This document shows, piece after piece, positions 52,933 to 60,929 of a stretch of DNA of 64,000 bases. The notes under the pieces were generated by a model that was not told where the DNA came from, did not search any database, and worked only from the letters and a program-made list of their open reading frames with translations. The translations under genes and the position numbers were made by a program. How positions within the stretch are numbered: position 1 is the stretch's first letter; the number at the start of each line of letters is the position of its first letter. The DNA is from Shewanella kaireitica (GTDB lineage: Bacteria > Pseudomonadota > Gammaproteobacteria > Enterobacterales > Shewanellaceae), in assembly GCF_023284045.1 (NCBI RefSeq), contig NZ_JAKIKQ010000008.1:62001-126000 (forward strand). Reading direction: 5' to 3'.

Positions 52933-53850
52933 TTAAGCCTCTTTGCTGCTTGTATCTGCTTGTGCTAACTGGGTAAGCACCTGATCTTTTTGTTGCCACA
53001 TTTCATTCAATTGATTCTGAAATTCAATTTTAAATTCACGATCTTTTATGTAATCGCCACGCAGTGATTCGCCAATTTCACTGACCTCTATATGCACTTT
53101 AATGTCATCGACTTGACCACTAATGAACTCCCAGTATGTTGGTACTTTTCCTGGATAGTAGATAGACACATTAACGAGCTTATGAATATGCTCACCCATT
53201 GCCGACAACGCGAAAGCCATGCCGCCAGCCTTAGGTTTAAGCAGGTGAGTAAAGGGTGAGTTTTGTTTTTTATGCTTAGCAGGATGGAAGCGTGTGCCTT
53301 CGACAAAGTTCATTACGCTGACAGGCTTATGCTTAAATTTGGCACAAGCTTTACGGGTGATCTCAATGTCTTTGCCACGCAGTTTGGGGTTTTTACGCAG
53401 CTGGGCATTGCTATAGCGGCGCATAAAAGGAAAATCGAGCGCCCACCAAGCTAGCCCTAAAACGGGTACGAAAATTAGTTGCTGTTTCAAGAAAAACTTC
53501 AGAAATGGGATCTTTCCATTTAACACTCGTTGTAAAATTAGAATATCGACCCAAGACTGGTGATTGGCTATTACCATGTACCACTCTTTGGTTGAGAGTT
53601 GCGCATCACCTTGCACGTCAATGGTTACTCGATGAAAAGTATCTTCAATAACACCGTTACAGCGGATCCAAGAACTGGCACAAAAATCAAGAAAATAGGT
53701 GCAAGCTGTACGCGTGAGGTTGAGTGGGATTAGCTTAAAAATACTTACGACTAAAATGGGAGTAACCCAAAAAATAGTATTAATAAAGTAACAGAAGAAC
53801 GCTAAACTTCCCCGAATGCGTGACACTATCGCGCCCATTAATAACCTCAA
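52933..53850 (-). CDS. YihG-family acyltransferase (paralogue)
   Basis: 305 residues with NHQSWVD (catalytic His/Asp) and NFVEGTRF, and two N-terminal membrane segments. The paralogue downstream shares KPKAGGMAFALSAMGE nearly unchanged (KPKAGGIAFALSAMGE), so this is a tandem duplication with divergence. In E. coli YihG adds unsaturated acyl chains to lysophosphatidic acid; the two copies may differ in acyl preference. Confidence 0.88.
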   Translation of the reverse strand: MRLLMGAIVSRIRGSLAFFCYFINTIFWVTPILVVSIFKLIPLNLTRTACTYFLDFCASSWIRCNGVIEDTFHRVTIDVQGDAQLSTKEWYMVIANHQSWVDILILQRVLNGKIPFLKFFLKQQLIFVPVLGLAWWALDFPFMRRYSNAQLRKNPKLRGKDIEITRKACAKFKHKPVSVMNFVEGTRFHPAKHKKQNSPFTHLLKPKAGGMAFALSAMGEHIHKLVNVSIYYPGKVPTYWEFISGQVDDIKVHIEVSEIGESLRGDYIKDREFKIEFQNQLNEMWQQKDQVLTQLAQADTSSKEA

Positions 53851-53954
53851 GACAAAAAACGGAGACCTATAGTACTCGTTGTCGGGGTTTGTCTCAATCT
53901 AGATGTTAATTTTTGACGATAAAAGCAGCGAACAATCTGTTCTATTAACCAAGC

Positions 53955-55481
53955 TTAGTACTGCTTTAAGCTGGCCAGCAGCCGATCAATGGCGCGGTAA
54001 CCTAGTGCTTGGGCTATTTGTGGACGAGATACATCTTGTTGCTGTTGTAGATCAGCGATGGTGCGAGCTACTCGTTGCAATCTATGGTAACTGCGCACTG
54101 ATAAACCGAGTTTATTGACGCTCTCCTCTAGAAATAGTAGATCATCACTGCAAAATCTTGCTTCCTGCTTAAGCTGCTTACCAGTTAATTCAGCGTTTAG
54201 CACACCGGAACGTGCGAGTTGCACCTCTCTAGCTGCATGTACTCGCTGGGCGATAACAGCACTATTTTCAGCCTGCATGTCACTGTTATTTAAGGCGCCG
54301 AGTGGTAGTTTAGGCACATCAATGGTTAAATCAAAACGGTCTAAAAATGGCCCTGAAAGCTTAGATAAATATCGCAGGATCTGTTCATTGCTAGCTCTAG
54401 CGTTGTCGGCGTCACCACATGGACTCGGGTTCATTGCCGCCACTAATTGAAAGCGGCACAAAAAATTGAGTTTAGCCGCTGCGCGGGAGATACTCACCTC
54501 ACCGGTCTCCATTGGTTCACGTAAGCAGTCTAGTACCTTGCGTGGAAACTCTGCTACTTCATCGAGAAACAGCACACCGCGATGGGCAAGGGAGATCTCC
54601 CCAGGCTTTGGTATTGCGCCGCCACCCACTAATGATATTGCCGAACTAGTGTGGTGCGGGCTTCTAAAAGGTCGTTGATAAAACTGCTGCGGTAACATGT
54701 TTTGCCCAGCAACAGAGTGAATCGAAGCCACCTCAAGTGCTTCGGTATAGTCAAGTGGCGGTAGCAGTTGCATCATACGTGTAGCCAGCATGGTTTTGCC
54801 GGTGCCAGGCGGTCCTAGCATCATCAGGTTATGTCCGCCGGCGGCTGCAATCTCTAGCGCCATTTTTGCATGTTGCTGGCCAACCACTTCGCTAAGGCAG
54901 TGAGTATTAGCTTCATTATTTGAAGCCGGTGTTATCCACTCCAGGCCTGGGTCAATACCGGGCAACTCTGACTGTCCCTGCAGATAGGCTGCTAAAGATT
55001 GTAAATGGGTGGCAAACAGTACTTGTTGATAGCCAACGAGTTCAGCATCGGCACGGTTATCAATGGGCAGCACTAAAAGGCTATTGACGTGGCTTGCCGC
55101 AACAATAACCGGCAATATGCCTTGGCAGCCACGCACATGACCTGAAAGTGCTAACTCGCCGACAAACTCATGCTGCTCAATCGATTGTGGTGGGATCTGT
55201 TTTGATGCGGCAAGAATGCCAATAGCGATAGGAAGGTCATAGCGGCCACCCTGTTTCGGCAGATCGGCGGGAGCAAGGTTAACGGTAATTCTGCGCATCG
55301 GGAACTCGAAACCTGCGTTTATCAATGCGCTGCGGACTCGCTCTTTAGCTTCTTTGACTGAAGCCTCGGGTAATCCTACCAGTGAGAATGCGGGTAAGCC
55401 GTTGCTGAGGTGCACTTCTACTGTAACGGCAGGGGCGTCGACGCCACTACTAGCGCGGGTTGCAACACAGGCGAGTGCCAT
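53955..55481 (-). CDS. yifB: YifB family Mg-chelatase-like ATPase
   Basis: 508 residues from ATG 55481 (MALACVATRASSGVDA), with AAGGA upstream; the longer frame begins with TTG. An N-terminal ChlI-like domain (VEVHLSNGLPAFSLVGLPEA) precedes the AAA core: Walker A LGPPGTGKTMLATR, Walker B GVLFLDEVAEF. The C-terminal helical domain ends with KQEARF and VARTIADL. The family is linked to natural transformation (ComM-like branch migration). It is monocistronic. Confidence 0.93.
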   Translation of the reverse strand: MALACVATRASSGVDAPAVTVEVHLSNGLPAFSLVGLPEASVKEAKERVRSALINAGFEFPMRRITVNLAPADLPKQGGRYDLPIAIGILAASKQIPPQSIEQHEFVGELALSGHVRGCQGILPVIVAASHVNSLLVLPIDNRADAELVGYQQVLFATHLQSLAAYLQGQSELPGIDPGLEWITPASNNEANTHCLSEVVGQQHAKMALEIAAAGGHNLMMLGPPGTGKTMLATRMMQLLPPLDYTEALEVASIHSVAGQNMLPQQFYQRPFRSPHHTSSAISLVGGGAIPKPGEISLAHRGVLFLDEVAEFPRKVLDCLREPMETGEVSISRAAAKLNFLCRFQLVAAMNPSPCGDADNARASNEQILRYLSKLSGPFLDRFDLTIDVPKLPLGALNNSDMQAENSAVIAQRVHAAREVQLARSGVLNAELTGKQLKQEARFCSDDLLFLEESVNKLGLSVRSYHRLQRVARTIADLQQQQDVSRPQIAQALGYRAIDRLLASLKQY

Positions 55482-55690
55482 AAACAAATCCTTTTGTTTT
55501 ATGAGTTTTGAGGGAGGCTTGCTTAAGCCTAGCCAAAGTTTTGAATTTATGTGGGTTTTGGGTTGGATTTGGCAGTAAATTCATACTTTGGGTTTGCTTT
55601 TGGGCTGCTCAAGTTGCACTTGAGCTTGGGTAGTTAGGCTGCGTCTAACAATTATGTGGGTATCAAACTTTGTTTGATGAAAGTCGTGGC

Positions 55691-55732
55691 GCTTCGCCCA
55701 CATTTGTACAGTATCAGACTGCGCCTGACTAA
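55691..55732. repeat. 42-bp repeat, copy 1
   Basis: Starts GCTTCGCCCACATTTGTA and ends CCTGACTAA. Copy 2 is at 56255-56296 with about five differences. The interior CAGTATCAGACT is identical. Confidence 0.8.
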
Positions 55733-55890
55733 TGTCGTGGGATTCCATCCCACACCCGGCCAAAAGGGGAGCAACAGCAATCCCCTCTTGCCTAATTCTT
55801 ACAAAAGAAGTCCCGTGCCGCCCCGACGAAGTTACATGTGTTGAGTACAGGCCTCGTACTTATTCGAAATAGCCTAACGCTTCCGATGGG

Positions 55891-56035
55891 ACATCTGATG
55901 TAAATGGATTTACGAATGCCGTGATGGCATGGTCAATGATGTTCCCTACATCATGTAGACATTTCCCATGTCCATATGGGTCAGATGCCAAAGAACGGCC
56001 TGTCCCGCGAAAGCGATGCCTAACTCTGATAGGCA
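55891..56035. repeat. Chain of short palindromes
   Basis: At least six dyads follow one another: GTAAAT-GG-ATTTAC (55900-55913), ATGCC-GTGAT-GGCAT (55916-55930), ATGATGT-TCCCT-ACATCAT (55936-55954), CTACA-TCA-TGTAG (55946-55958), CCCAT-GTCCAT-ATGGG (55965-55980), TGCCTA-ACTCTGA-TAGGCA (56017-56035). Either strand would fold into consecutive stems. Confidence 0.7.
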
Positions 56036-56230
56036 GGATGCCTGAATGTCTTGAAGTGCATGGATGCATGCATGAGAAAGACCGTGTGGGCATTACGGCC
56101 TTAAATTTGTAAAGAGTCTTCAACGCACTTCGGCAACTTCGATGGGGAATGGGTGTTTTACGGAGAGTTTTGAGTTGGGAATAAGTCGGTGTTTAATTTT
56201 TGGAGATGCATAAGGGTCGCTAGATTTGGA

Positions 56231-56320
56231 AGTTTACTCTGCCCCCAGTTGTTTGCTTCGCCCACATTTGTGCAGTATCAGACTGAGTCTGATTAACAAC
56301 ATTTGGGGTCAGAGTAAAGT
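56231..56320. repeat. Inverted REP-like motifs
   Basis: The reverse complement of 56231-56250 (AACTGGGGGCAGAGTAAACT) and 56301-56320 (ATTTGGGGTCAGAGTAAAGT) agree at 16 of 20 bases. Similar GGGGTCAGAGTAAA motifs occur near REP-associated tyrosine transposases, from memory; no transposase is present here. Confidence 0.5.
56255..56296. repeat. 42-bp repeat, copy 2
   Basis: Second copy of the repeat at 55691, lying between the inverted REP-like motifs. Confidence 0.8.
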
Positions 56321-56453
56321 TTACTAAAGGACCATTCTGATGCTGAACGGAGCCTCTTTTTATACCCAGTGTAGATGCGGTTGAGGCCTTCGGTTTCAGG
56401 GATGAAACCGCAGAGCGGCCATGGATGGCGTAAAGTGTGCCTCAGCAGTATCT

Positions 56454-56504
56454 GCACATGCGCTGGCCGCAGGCCATTGGAACCAATACTGCTTGATGAT
56501 TGCT
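56454..56504. repeat. Direct repeat, copy 1 (33-bp exact core)
   Basis: Core 56454-56486 contains the hairpin TGGCC-GCA-GGCCA. Followed by GCTTGATGATTGC. Confidence 0.85.
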
Positions 56505-56583
56505 GATAGCTAAAAGATAGCGCGAAAACATGAACATCGGTGAGTTTGCATGGCTGAAATTGCAGCGAGTCTCAGACATATTG

Positions 56584-56635
56584 GCACATGCGCTGGCCGC
56601 AGGCCATTGGAACCAAAGTTGCTTGACGATTGCCT
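56584..56635. repeat. Direct repeat, copy 2
   Basis: Core 56584-56616 is identical to copy 1, 130 bases away; the extension reads GCTTGACGATTGC with one change. Confidence 0.85.
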
Positions 56636-56642
56636 GACAAGC

Positions 56643-56674
56643 AAAAAAAATCCCTCGAACAGAGGCTCGAGGGG
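56643..56674 (-). terminator. Terminator downstream of the GGGtGRT gene
   Basis: On the minus strand CCCCTCGA-GCCTCTGT-TCGAGGGA ends in a run of eight T residues. It is about 240 bases past the GGGtGRT stop and is the likely 3' end of that operon. Confidence 0.85.
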
Positions 56675-56911
56675 AAAGGTATCTGGAGATTGGTAAGCCA
56701 TCATTAATGCGGCTAGCAACTGACGCTGCTAATTTTGGGTTGTAACACCACACTAATGCAAACTTATCGGTCAGTACGCCTGAGGTTAAAAATAAGATCA
56801 CATTTATTTCAATAAGCGTTCAATAAGGCTATTGGAACTACAAATACTCAATGAATCCAATGGCGAAAACCGATGCTTCAAAAACATACTAAGCAATAGC
56901 GTTGCCCACGC

Positions 56912-57898
56912 TTAGCAATGCAACTGTTGCTCTACGGCAACAGCCAACGCCACACTTGCACCAACCATAGGGTTATTGCCCATGCCGATAAAGCCCATCA
57001 TCGCCACATGGGCGGGGACTGATGAGCTACCAGCAAACTGCGCGTCGGCGTGCATTCTGCCCATGGTGTCGGTCATGCCATATGAGGCGGGACCTGCTGC
57101 GACATTATCTGGGTGTAACGTGCGGCCTGTGCCGCCGCCTGATGCAACTGAGAAATAGGGTTTAGCTTGGTTGATACGCTCCGATTTATAGATCCCGGCG
57201 ACAGGATGCTGAAAGCGAGTTGGGTTAGTGGAGTTACCAGTAATGCTGACATCCACATCGGCGTAATGCATGATAGCAACACCCTCTCGAACGTCATCGG
57301 CACCAAAGCACAAGATCTCCCCTCGCTGGCTTTCGGAAAAACGCTTACGACTGACTTCATGAAGTTGGCCTGTTTGGTAGTCGAATTGGGTGCGTACATA
57401 GTTAAAGCCGTTGATACGGGAGATTAGGTAGGCGGCATCTTTGCCTAAGCCGTTGAGAATGACCTTCAATGGTGATTGACGAGACTTGTTGGCGTTAAGG
57501 GCGATTTTTATCGCGCCTTCGGCGGCGGCAAAGGATTCATGTCCGGCTAAAAAGCAGAAGCATTGAGTCTGTTCGCTCAGCAATCTTGCGGCGAGTGCCC
57601 CATGTCCTAAGCCAACTTGGCGCTGGGCGGCGACGCTGCCGGTCTTACAAAATGCCTGTAGTGCCTCACCAATATTACTGGCAGCGAGTGTGGCTGAATT
57701 ATCGTTGCTGGCCAAGGCTCTATGCAGTGCTAACGCTGTGCCTAGGGTGTAGGCATCACAGGCATTATCAAAGGCAATCGGTTGGGTCTCGAGCACCATT
57801 TTTGGTGCATCAATATGATGTTGTAGGCAAAAATCATTAGCTTCTGCAATAGAGCTTAGCTTCATTTCAGTCAGTAAGGTTTCGATTTGAGTGTTCAT
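56912..57898 (-). CDS. GGGtGRT protein
   Basis: 328 residues. It contains the family-defining SVASGGGTGRTLHPDNVAAG around residues 245-264 and a Gly-rich GMGNNPMVGASVALAVA C-terminus. No transmembrane segment or signal. Families of this name are conserved in many bacteria beside a NifU-like protein, but have no established function. Here it is the second gene of that pair, 14 bases downstream, and would be under the fluoride riboswitch. Several conserved Cys (FCLQHH, QCFCFLAGHE) could bind metal. Confidence 0.8.
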   Translation of the reverse strand: MNTQIETLLTEMKLSSIAEANDFCLQHHIDAPKMVLETQPIAFDNACDAYTLGTALALHRALASNDNSATLAASNIGEALQAFCKTGSVAAQRQVGLGHGALAARLLSEQTQCFCFLAGHESFAAAEGAIKIALNANKSRQSPLKVILNGLGKDAAYLISRINGFNYVRTQFDYQTGQLHEVSRKRFSESQRGEILCFGADDVREGVAIMHYADVDVSITGNSTNPTRFQHPVAGIYKSERINQAKPYFSVASGGGTGRTLHPDNVAAGPASYGMTDTMGRMHADAQFAGSSSVPAHVAMMGFIGMGNNPMVGASVALAVAVEQQLHC

Positions 57899-57912
57899 GA
57901 CTAGCTCCTCTA

Positions 57913-58605
57913 TTAGGCTTGACGTGGGTTGACAGTGGTTACGGCATCATTAAAACGGCCATAAGTGCCGGTGGCTTCGGTTGCGGCGGTATCTGGCGCA
58001 GTACCCTCATTCATCAGTGCCATCATTTTGCCTAAGTTGAGGTAGCGATAACCAATAACCTCACCGTCGCCGTCGAGTGCGAGCTGAGTGACATAACCTT
58101 CTGCTAACTCCATATAGCGCACGCCTTTGGCATTAGTGGAGTAGCTCGTACCGACTTGGCTGCGTTGGGTTTTACCTAAATCTTCAAGTGCGGCACCAAC
58201 CTCAAGCCCATCTTCTGAAAACGCGGATTGAGTGCGGCCATAAACAAACTGCAGGAAGATCTCACGCATCGCCACGTTAATGGCGTCGCACACTAAGTCG
58301 GTGTTGAGCGCTTCGAGTATGGTTTTACCTGTGATGATCTCGGCGGCCATCGCTGCTGAATGGGTCATTCCTGAGCAGCCAATGGTTTCGATTAGGGCTT
58401 CTTCGATAATCCCTTGCTTGACGTTTAAAGTCAGTTTAGCGGCGCCTTGTTGCGGTGCGCAGGCACCTACGCCATGGCTCAAGCCTGAAATGGCGATAAC
58501 GTCTTTGGGGTTGAGCATACGCCCTTCAATAGGAATGGGAGCGGACGGATGCAAGTCGCCCCGTTGAATAGGGCACATAGACTGAATTTCTGAAGAGTAT
58601 TGCAT
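57913..58605 (-). CDS. NifU/IscU-like scaffold-type protein paired with GGGtGRT protein
   Basis: 230 residues. The middle part, ETIGCSGMTHSAAMAAEIIT followed by GKTILEAL, resembles the Cys-containing loop and helix of NifU N-terminal (IscU-like) scaffolds; a preceding Cys in GVGACAPQQG and a later one in DLVCDAINVA could complete the cluster site. The C-terminal 100 residues are unlike IscU. The start ATG 58605 has AGGA upstream, but this lies within a 9-bp hairpin. It is preceded by a 200-base leader with a fluoride riboswitch. The role may be in repairing or building an Fe-S protein sensitive to fluoride; that is speculation. Confidence 0.75.
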   Translation of the reverse strand: MQYSSEIQSMCPIQRGDLHPSAPIPIEGRMLNPKDVIAISGLSHGVGACAPQQGAAKLTLNVKQGIIEEALIETIGCSGMTHSAAMAAEIITGKTILEALNTDLVCDAINVAMREIFLQFVYGRTQSAFSEDGLEVGAALEDLGKTQRSQVGTSYSTNAKGVRYMELAEGYVTQLALDGDGEVIGYRYLNLGKMMALMNEGTAPDTAATEATGTYGRFNDAVTTVNPRQA

Positions 58606-58608
58606 AGT

Positions 58609-58635
58609 GTTTTCCTAAATAAATGCTAGGAAAAC
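58609..58635 (-). promoter_or_regulatory. Ribosome-site-sequestering hairpin of the NifU-like gene
   Basis: On the minus strand GTTTTCCTA-GCATTTATT-TAGGAAAAC is a perfect 9-bp stem. Its right arm contains the AGGA Shine-Dalgarno sequence, and the start codon follows three bases after the stem. It should repress translation unless opened, consistent with the riboswitch upstream. Confidence 0.75.
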
Positions 58636-58723
58636 AAGAAAGCGGAGATAGTGACTGATTGGGCATGTCCCACAGAAATACGCTGACAACGCTGGTTGTC
58701 ATCTCAGGCTAACCTGTTTTCGA

Positions 58724-58780
58724 TTCTGTAGGAGTCATCAGCCAAATTGGCGGTTAAGTCGGTGGAACCCCATCACCTGT
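58724..58780 (-). ncRNA. Fluoride riboswitch (crcB motif)
   Basis: Reading the minus strand, GGTGATGGGGTTCCACC forms P1 with the conserved GATGG and TTC. AACCGCC and GGCTGATGACTCCTAC follow, separated by AATTT as the P2 loop. This matches the crcB consensus GGnGAUGGnnUUCnCC / AACCGC / GCUGAUGnCnCCUAC, including the pseudoknot between GGGGU and ACUCC (one G-U). The aptamer end CTACAGAA (58724-58731) can also pair with TTCTGTGG (58670-58677), a plausible switch. It leads into the NifU-like/GGGtGRT pair. The crcB motif binds F- and usually turns genes on. Confidence 0.92.
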
Positions 58781-58807
58781 AAAGTTGACTAATCAACCTT
58801 TCGCTAA

Positions 58808-58813
58808 AGTATA
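58808..58813 (-). promoter_or_regulatory. Putative -10 box of the riboswitch operon
   Basis: TATACT on the minus strand, placing transcription start about 20 bases before the aptamer. The -35 (around 58831) is poor. A small palindrome, GTTGA-TTAG-TCAAC, lies between the promoter and the aptamer. Confidence 0.4.
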
Positions 58814-58965
58814 GGCGAGGTAATCGCGCTAATTGGTGATATTGATCCCACTTTGATTAATCACTCTTTTATTGCTGCTGTTGATATCGCAGCCCGAGAT
58901 GATGACTTCCTATTGTGTTTCTCTTGCATTGCGGCACTATAAACAGTGATTAAGGAGAATCAACT

Positions 58966-60045
58966 ATGCAAGAGAAGTCGCTTTCGACAGCCGATGCGCA
59001 GCAACGGGTGGATCAGATCCATGCATTTCAGCAAGAGATGCAACAGCTAGAACTTGACGACGTTATGGCGATATCCGTTGAGCAAAAAAGTGAGCTTGAT
59101 GGTTACCATAACAAGCTGTTACAACGTTTAGCCAAGGTTTACGACGTCGATATCAGTAGCCAATCTAAGCAGCTTTCTTTGGGGATGAAAATCGCCTCAA
59201 TGCTAGGTGCACTGGCGATGGCTACTAGCCTGTTTTTTCTGTTCTATCAGTTCTGGGGGTACATAAACACGCCTGTACAGGTCGCTATTTTAGTGGTGGC
59301 GCCAGTACTGTTATTTCTGCTGTCGTTAAAGCTGGCGCAAACTGAGCAGGGGAGTTATTACTCCAAGATAGCAGCATTGGTTAGCTTGGCCTGTTTTGTT
59401 CTTAATCTGTCGATGTTGGGGCAGATCTTTAATATTACCCCGTCGCCCAATGCGTTTGCTGTTTGGTCTGCATTTGCCTTTTTATTAGCCTACGCCTGCA
59501 ATGCGCGCTTACTGCTGTTCTTCGCTATTGTTAGTCTCAGTGGCTTTATTGCCATGAAACTGGGCAGTTGGTCGGGCATGTATTGGATAAGCTTTGGTGA
59601 ACGGCCGGAAAACTTCTTTGTACCCAGCTTAATCATCTTCGCCTTGCCGCAGTTTATCTCGCAAAGAGCGTTCACAGGTTTTGAGTCCATCTATAGAGTG
59701 ACGGCGATGATCATGCTGTTTTTGCCTATGCTGATCTTGTCGAATTGGGGTGATATTAGTTATTTAGATTGGGACGCTGAAGTCGTTGAAGGTGTCTATC
59801 AAGTCAGTGGCTTTGTCATTTCAGCTGCCGCTATCTGGCTCGGGGTTAAGCGCCAATGGGGGGCGGTCACTAATACTGGTAACGTGTTCTTTATCTTGTT
59901 CCTCTATACCAAGTTCTTTGATTGGTGGTGGCAGTGGATGCCGAAATACATATTCTTCTTCATTCTAGGTTTGTCTGCATTGCTAGCGCTGATGGTGTTT
60001 AAGCGCATTCGTTCAAGTAACTTAAATCAAGGAGCCGCATCATGA
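58966..60045 (+). CDS. DUF2157 membrane protein
   Basis: 359 residues. A soluble N-terminal part of about 75 residues (VDQIHAFQQEMQQLELDDV) is followed by nine or ten membrane helices. This is the DUF2157 layout. ATG 58966 has AAGGAG upstream. Its stop overlaps the next start (ATGA at 60042-60045). The function is unknown; homologues occur in pairs with a small exported protein. Confidence 0.75.
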   Translation: MQEKSLSTADAQQRVDQIHAFQQEMQQLELDDVMAISVEQKSELDGYHNKLLQRLAKVYDVDISSQSKQLSLGMKIASMLGALAMATSLFFLFYQFWGYINTPVQVAILVVAPVLLFLLSLKLAQTEQGSYYSKIAALVSLACFVLNLSMLGQIFNITPSPNAFAVWSAFAFLLAYACNARLLLFFAIVSLSGFIAMKLGSWSGMYWISFGERPENFFVPSLIIFALPQFISQRAFTGFESIYRVTAMIMLFLPMLILSNWGDISYLDWDAEVVEGVYQVSGFVISAAAIWLGVKRQWGAVTNTGNVFFILFLYTKFFDWWWQWMPKYIFFFILGLSALLALMVFKRIRSSNLNQGAAS

Positions 60046-60836
60046 AGAAATACTTATTGATGGGCTTACTACTGCTGATTGGCAGCAATCTTGTGGCACT
60101 CGCAGGTGTGGCATACAACAGGCTGAATGAGGTCACCGCAGCGGTCACCTTAACTGAAAGAGAGTTGCAGCTACCCTATAACAGTAGTACGCAACAAGAG
60201 AACTCGGGGTTGTCTTTGCAGATTGTATGGCGCTCCCCTTCGGCGAAGGACGAGGCTTATCAGCCTTATAATGCTAAAGAGAGCCGTTTAAGCAAAGAGC
60301 AAGTGCTAGCCCTCGGGTTTGAATTACCCGATGAGGGCTATTATGGCGTGCAGTCGCAACCGTTATATTGGGCTCTGGAGTTTGATGGCGAATTGCATGA
60401 CGCTGAAGTTGTTAAGGCCGAGCTGCGCTACCAAAAAGCGCTCGCCAGCTATAATGCACAGCCAAATGAAGATAATACTCGTCTAAAAAATGATGCTCTG
60501 GACATGGTGAAGAAAGAGCAGCTAACCAATAGCAGGCTGTTTTTTGTTAAAGCCGCTGCTGATTATCAGTCGCTTGCCACGGAGTTTGCGGGTCAAGACA
60601 ACATGATATTTGTCAAAGGGCTTACCAAGCCTTATTACCATCAAAATAGCGACAGTTATGGTTTGTCTTTGAATCAATTACTGGTCAATCGCATTATGGT
60701 ACCGCTGGCTGGTACCAAGCCGCTTAAAGGCTTGTCGAGATTAGGCTATCGAGATATTACTGCACCGCGCTATTCGGTTGAAGTCAATTGGGGCAGCCGT
60801 TTCGAGCCGTGGATTGTTGCTGTGACGGCAGACTAA
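60042..60836 (+). CDS. Exported or anchored protein, DUF4824-like
   Basis: 264 residues with one N-terminal hydrophobic helix (LLMGLLLLIGSNLVALAG), the rest periplasmic and mixed alpha/beta. The segment LQLPYNSSTQQENSGLSLQI, the YYGVQSQPLYWALEFDG region and the C-terminal RFEPWIVAV resemble DUF4824 proteins that accompany DUF2157 membrane proteins. Start overlaps the DUF2157 stop. The two probably form one complex in the inner membrane; no biochemical role is known. Confidence 0.6.
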   Translation: MKKYLLMGLLLLIGSNLVALAGVAYNRLNEVTAAVTLTERELQLPYNSSTQQENSGLSLQIVWRSPSAKDEAYQPYNAKESRLSKEQVLALGFELPDEGYYGVQSQPLYWALEFDGELHDAEVVKAELRYQKALASYNAQPNEDNTRLKNDALDMVKKEQLTNSRLFFVKAAADYQSLATEFAGQDNMIFVKGLTKPYYHQNSDSYGLSLNQLLVNRIMVPLAGTKPLKGLSRLGYRDITAPRYSVEVNWGSRFEPWIVAVTAD

Positions 60837-60864
60837 TGATGCTTAGTTTAATTTGCAAAAACTG

Positions 60865-60916
60865 ACCCACTAACCTCTGAAAAAAACTATCATAGGCCAA
60901 GTCAGTGTTAGTGGGT
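60865..60916. promoter_or_regulatory. Long inverted repeat before the LysR gene
   Basis: ACCCACTAAC (60865-60874) and GTTAGTGGGT (60907-60916) are perfect 10-bp arms, 32 bases apart; the right arm touches the ribosome site. Adjacent ACTGAC (60861) and GTCAGT (60901) also pair. Could be an autoregulatory operator pair, a terminator-like stem for the previous gene, or a leader fold. Confidence 0.45.
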
Positions 60917-60929
60917 GAGAAGGTAATTG

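Larger units (their letters stand above)
55482..56911. repeat. Repeat- and palindrome-rich region, no credible gene
   Basis: About 1.4 kb between yifB and the GGGtGRT gene. It holds a 42-bp repeat (55691-55732 and 56255-56296), a chain of short palindromes (55891-56035), inverted REP-like motifs (56231-56320), a 50-bp direct repeat (56454-56504 and 56584-56635) and a terminator (56643-56674). An 8-bp hairpin, GCTCAAGT-TGC-ACTTGAGC, lies at 55607-55625. Short frames across it are repeat-derived and not supported as genes. Confidence 0.7.

Noticed and set aside
55860..56801. Short frames across the repeat region, including 56442-56801
   Set aside because: They run through direct repeats, the palindrome chain and the terminator; translation products are repeat-derived.
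58781..58800. FNR box in the sequence GTTGACTAATCAAC
   Set aside because: The half-sites TTGA and TCAA are separated by four bases instead of the TTGAT-N4-ATCAA spacing. It is more likely a small leader hairpin.
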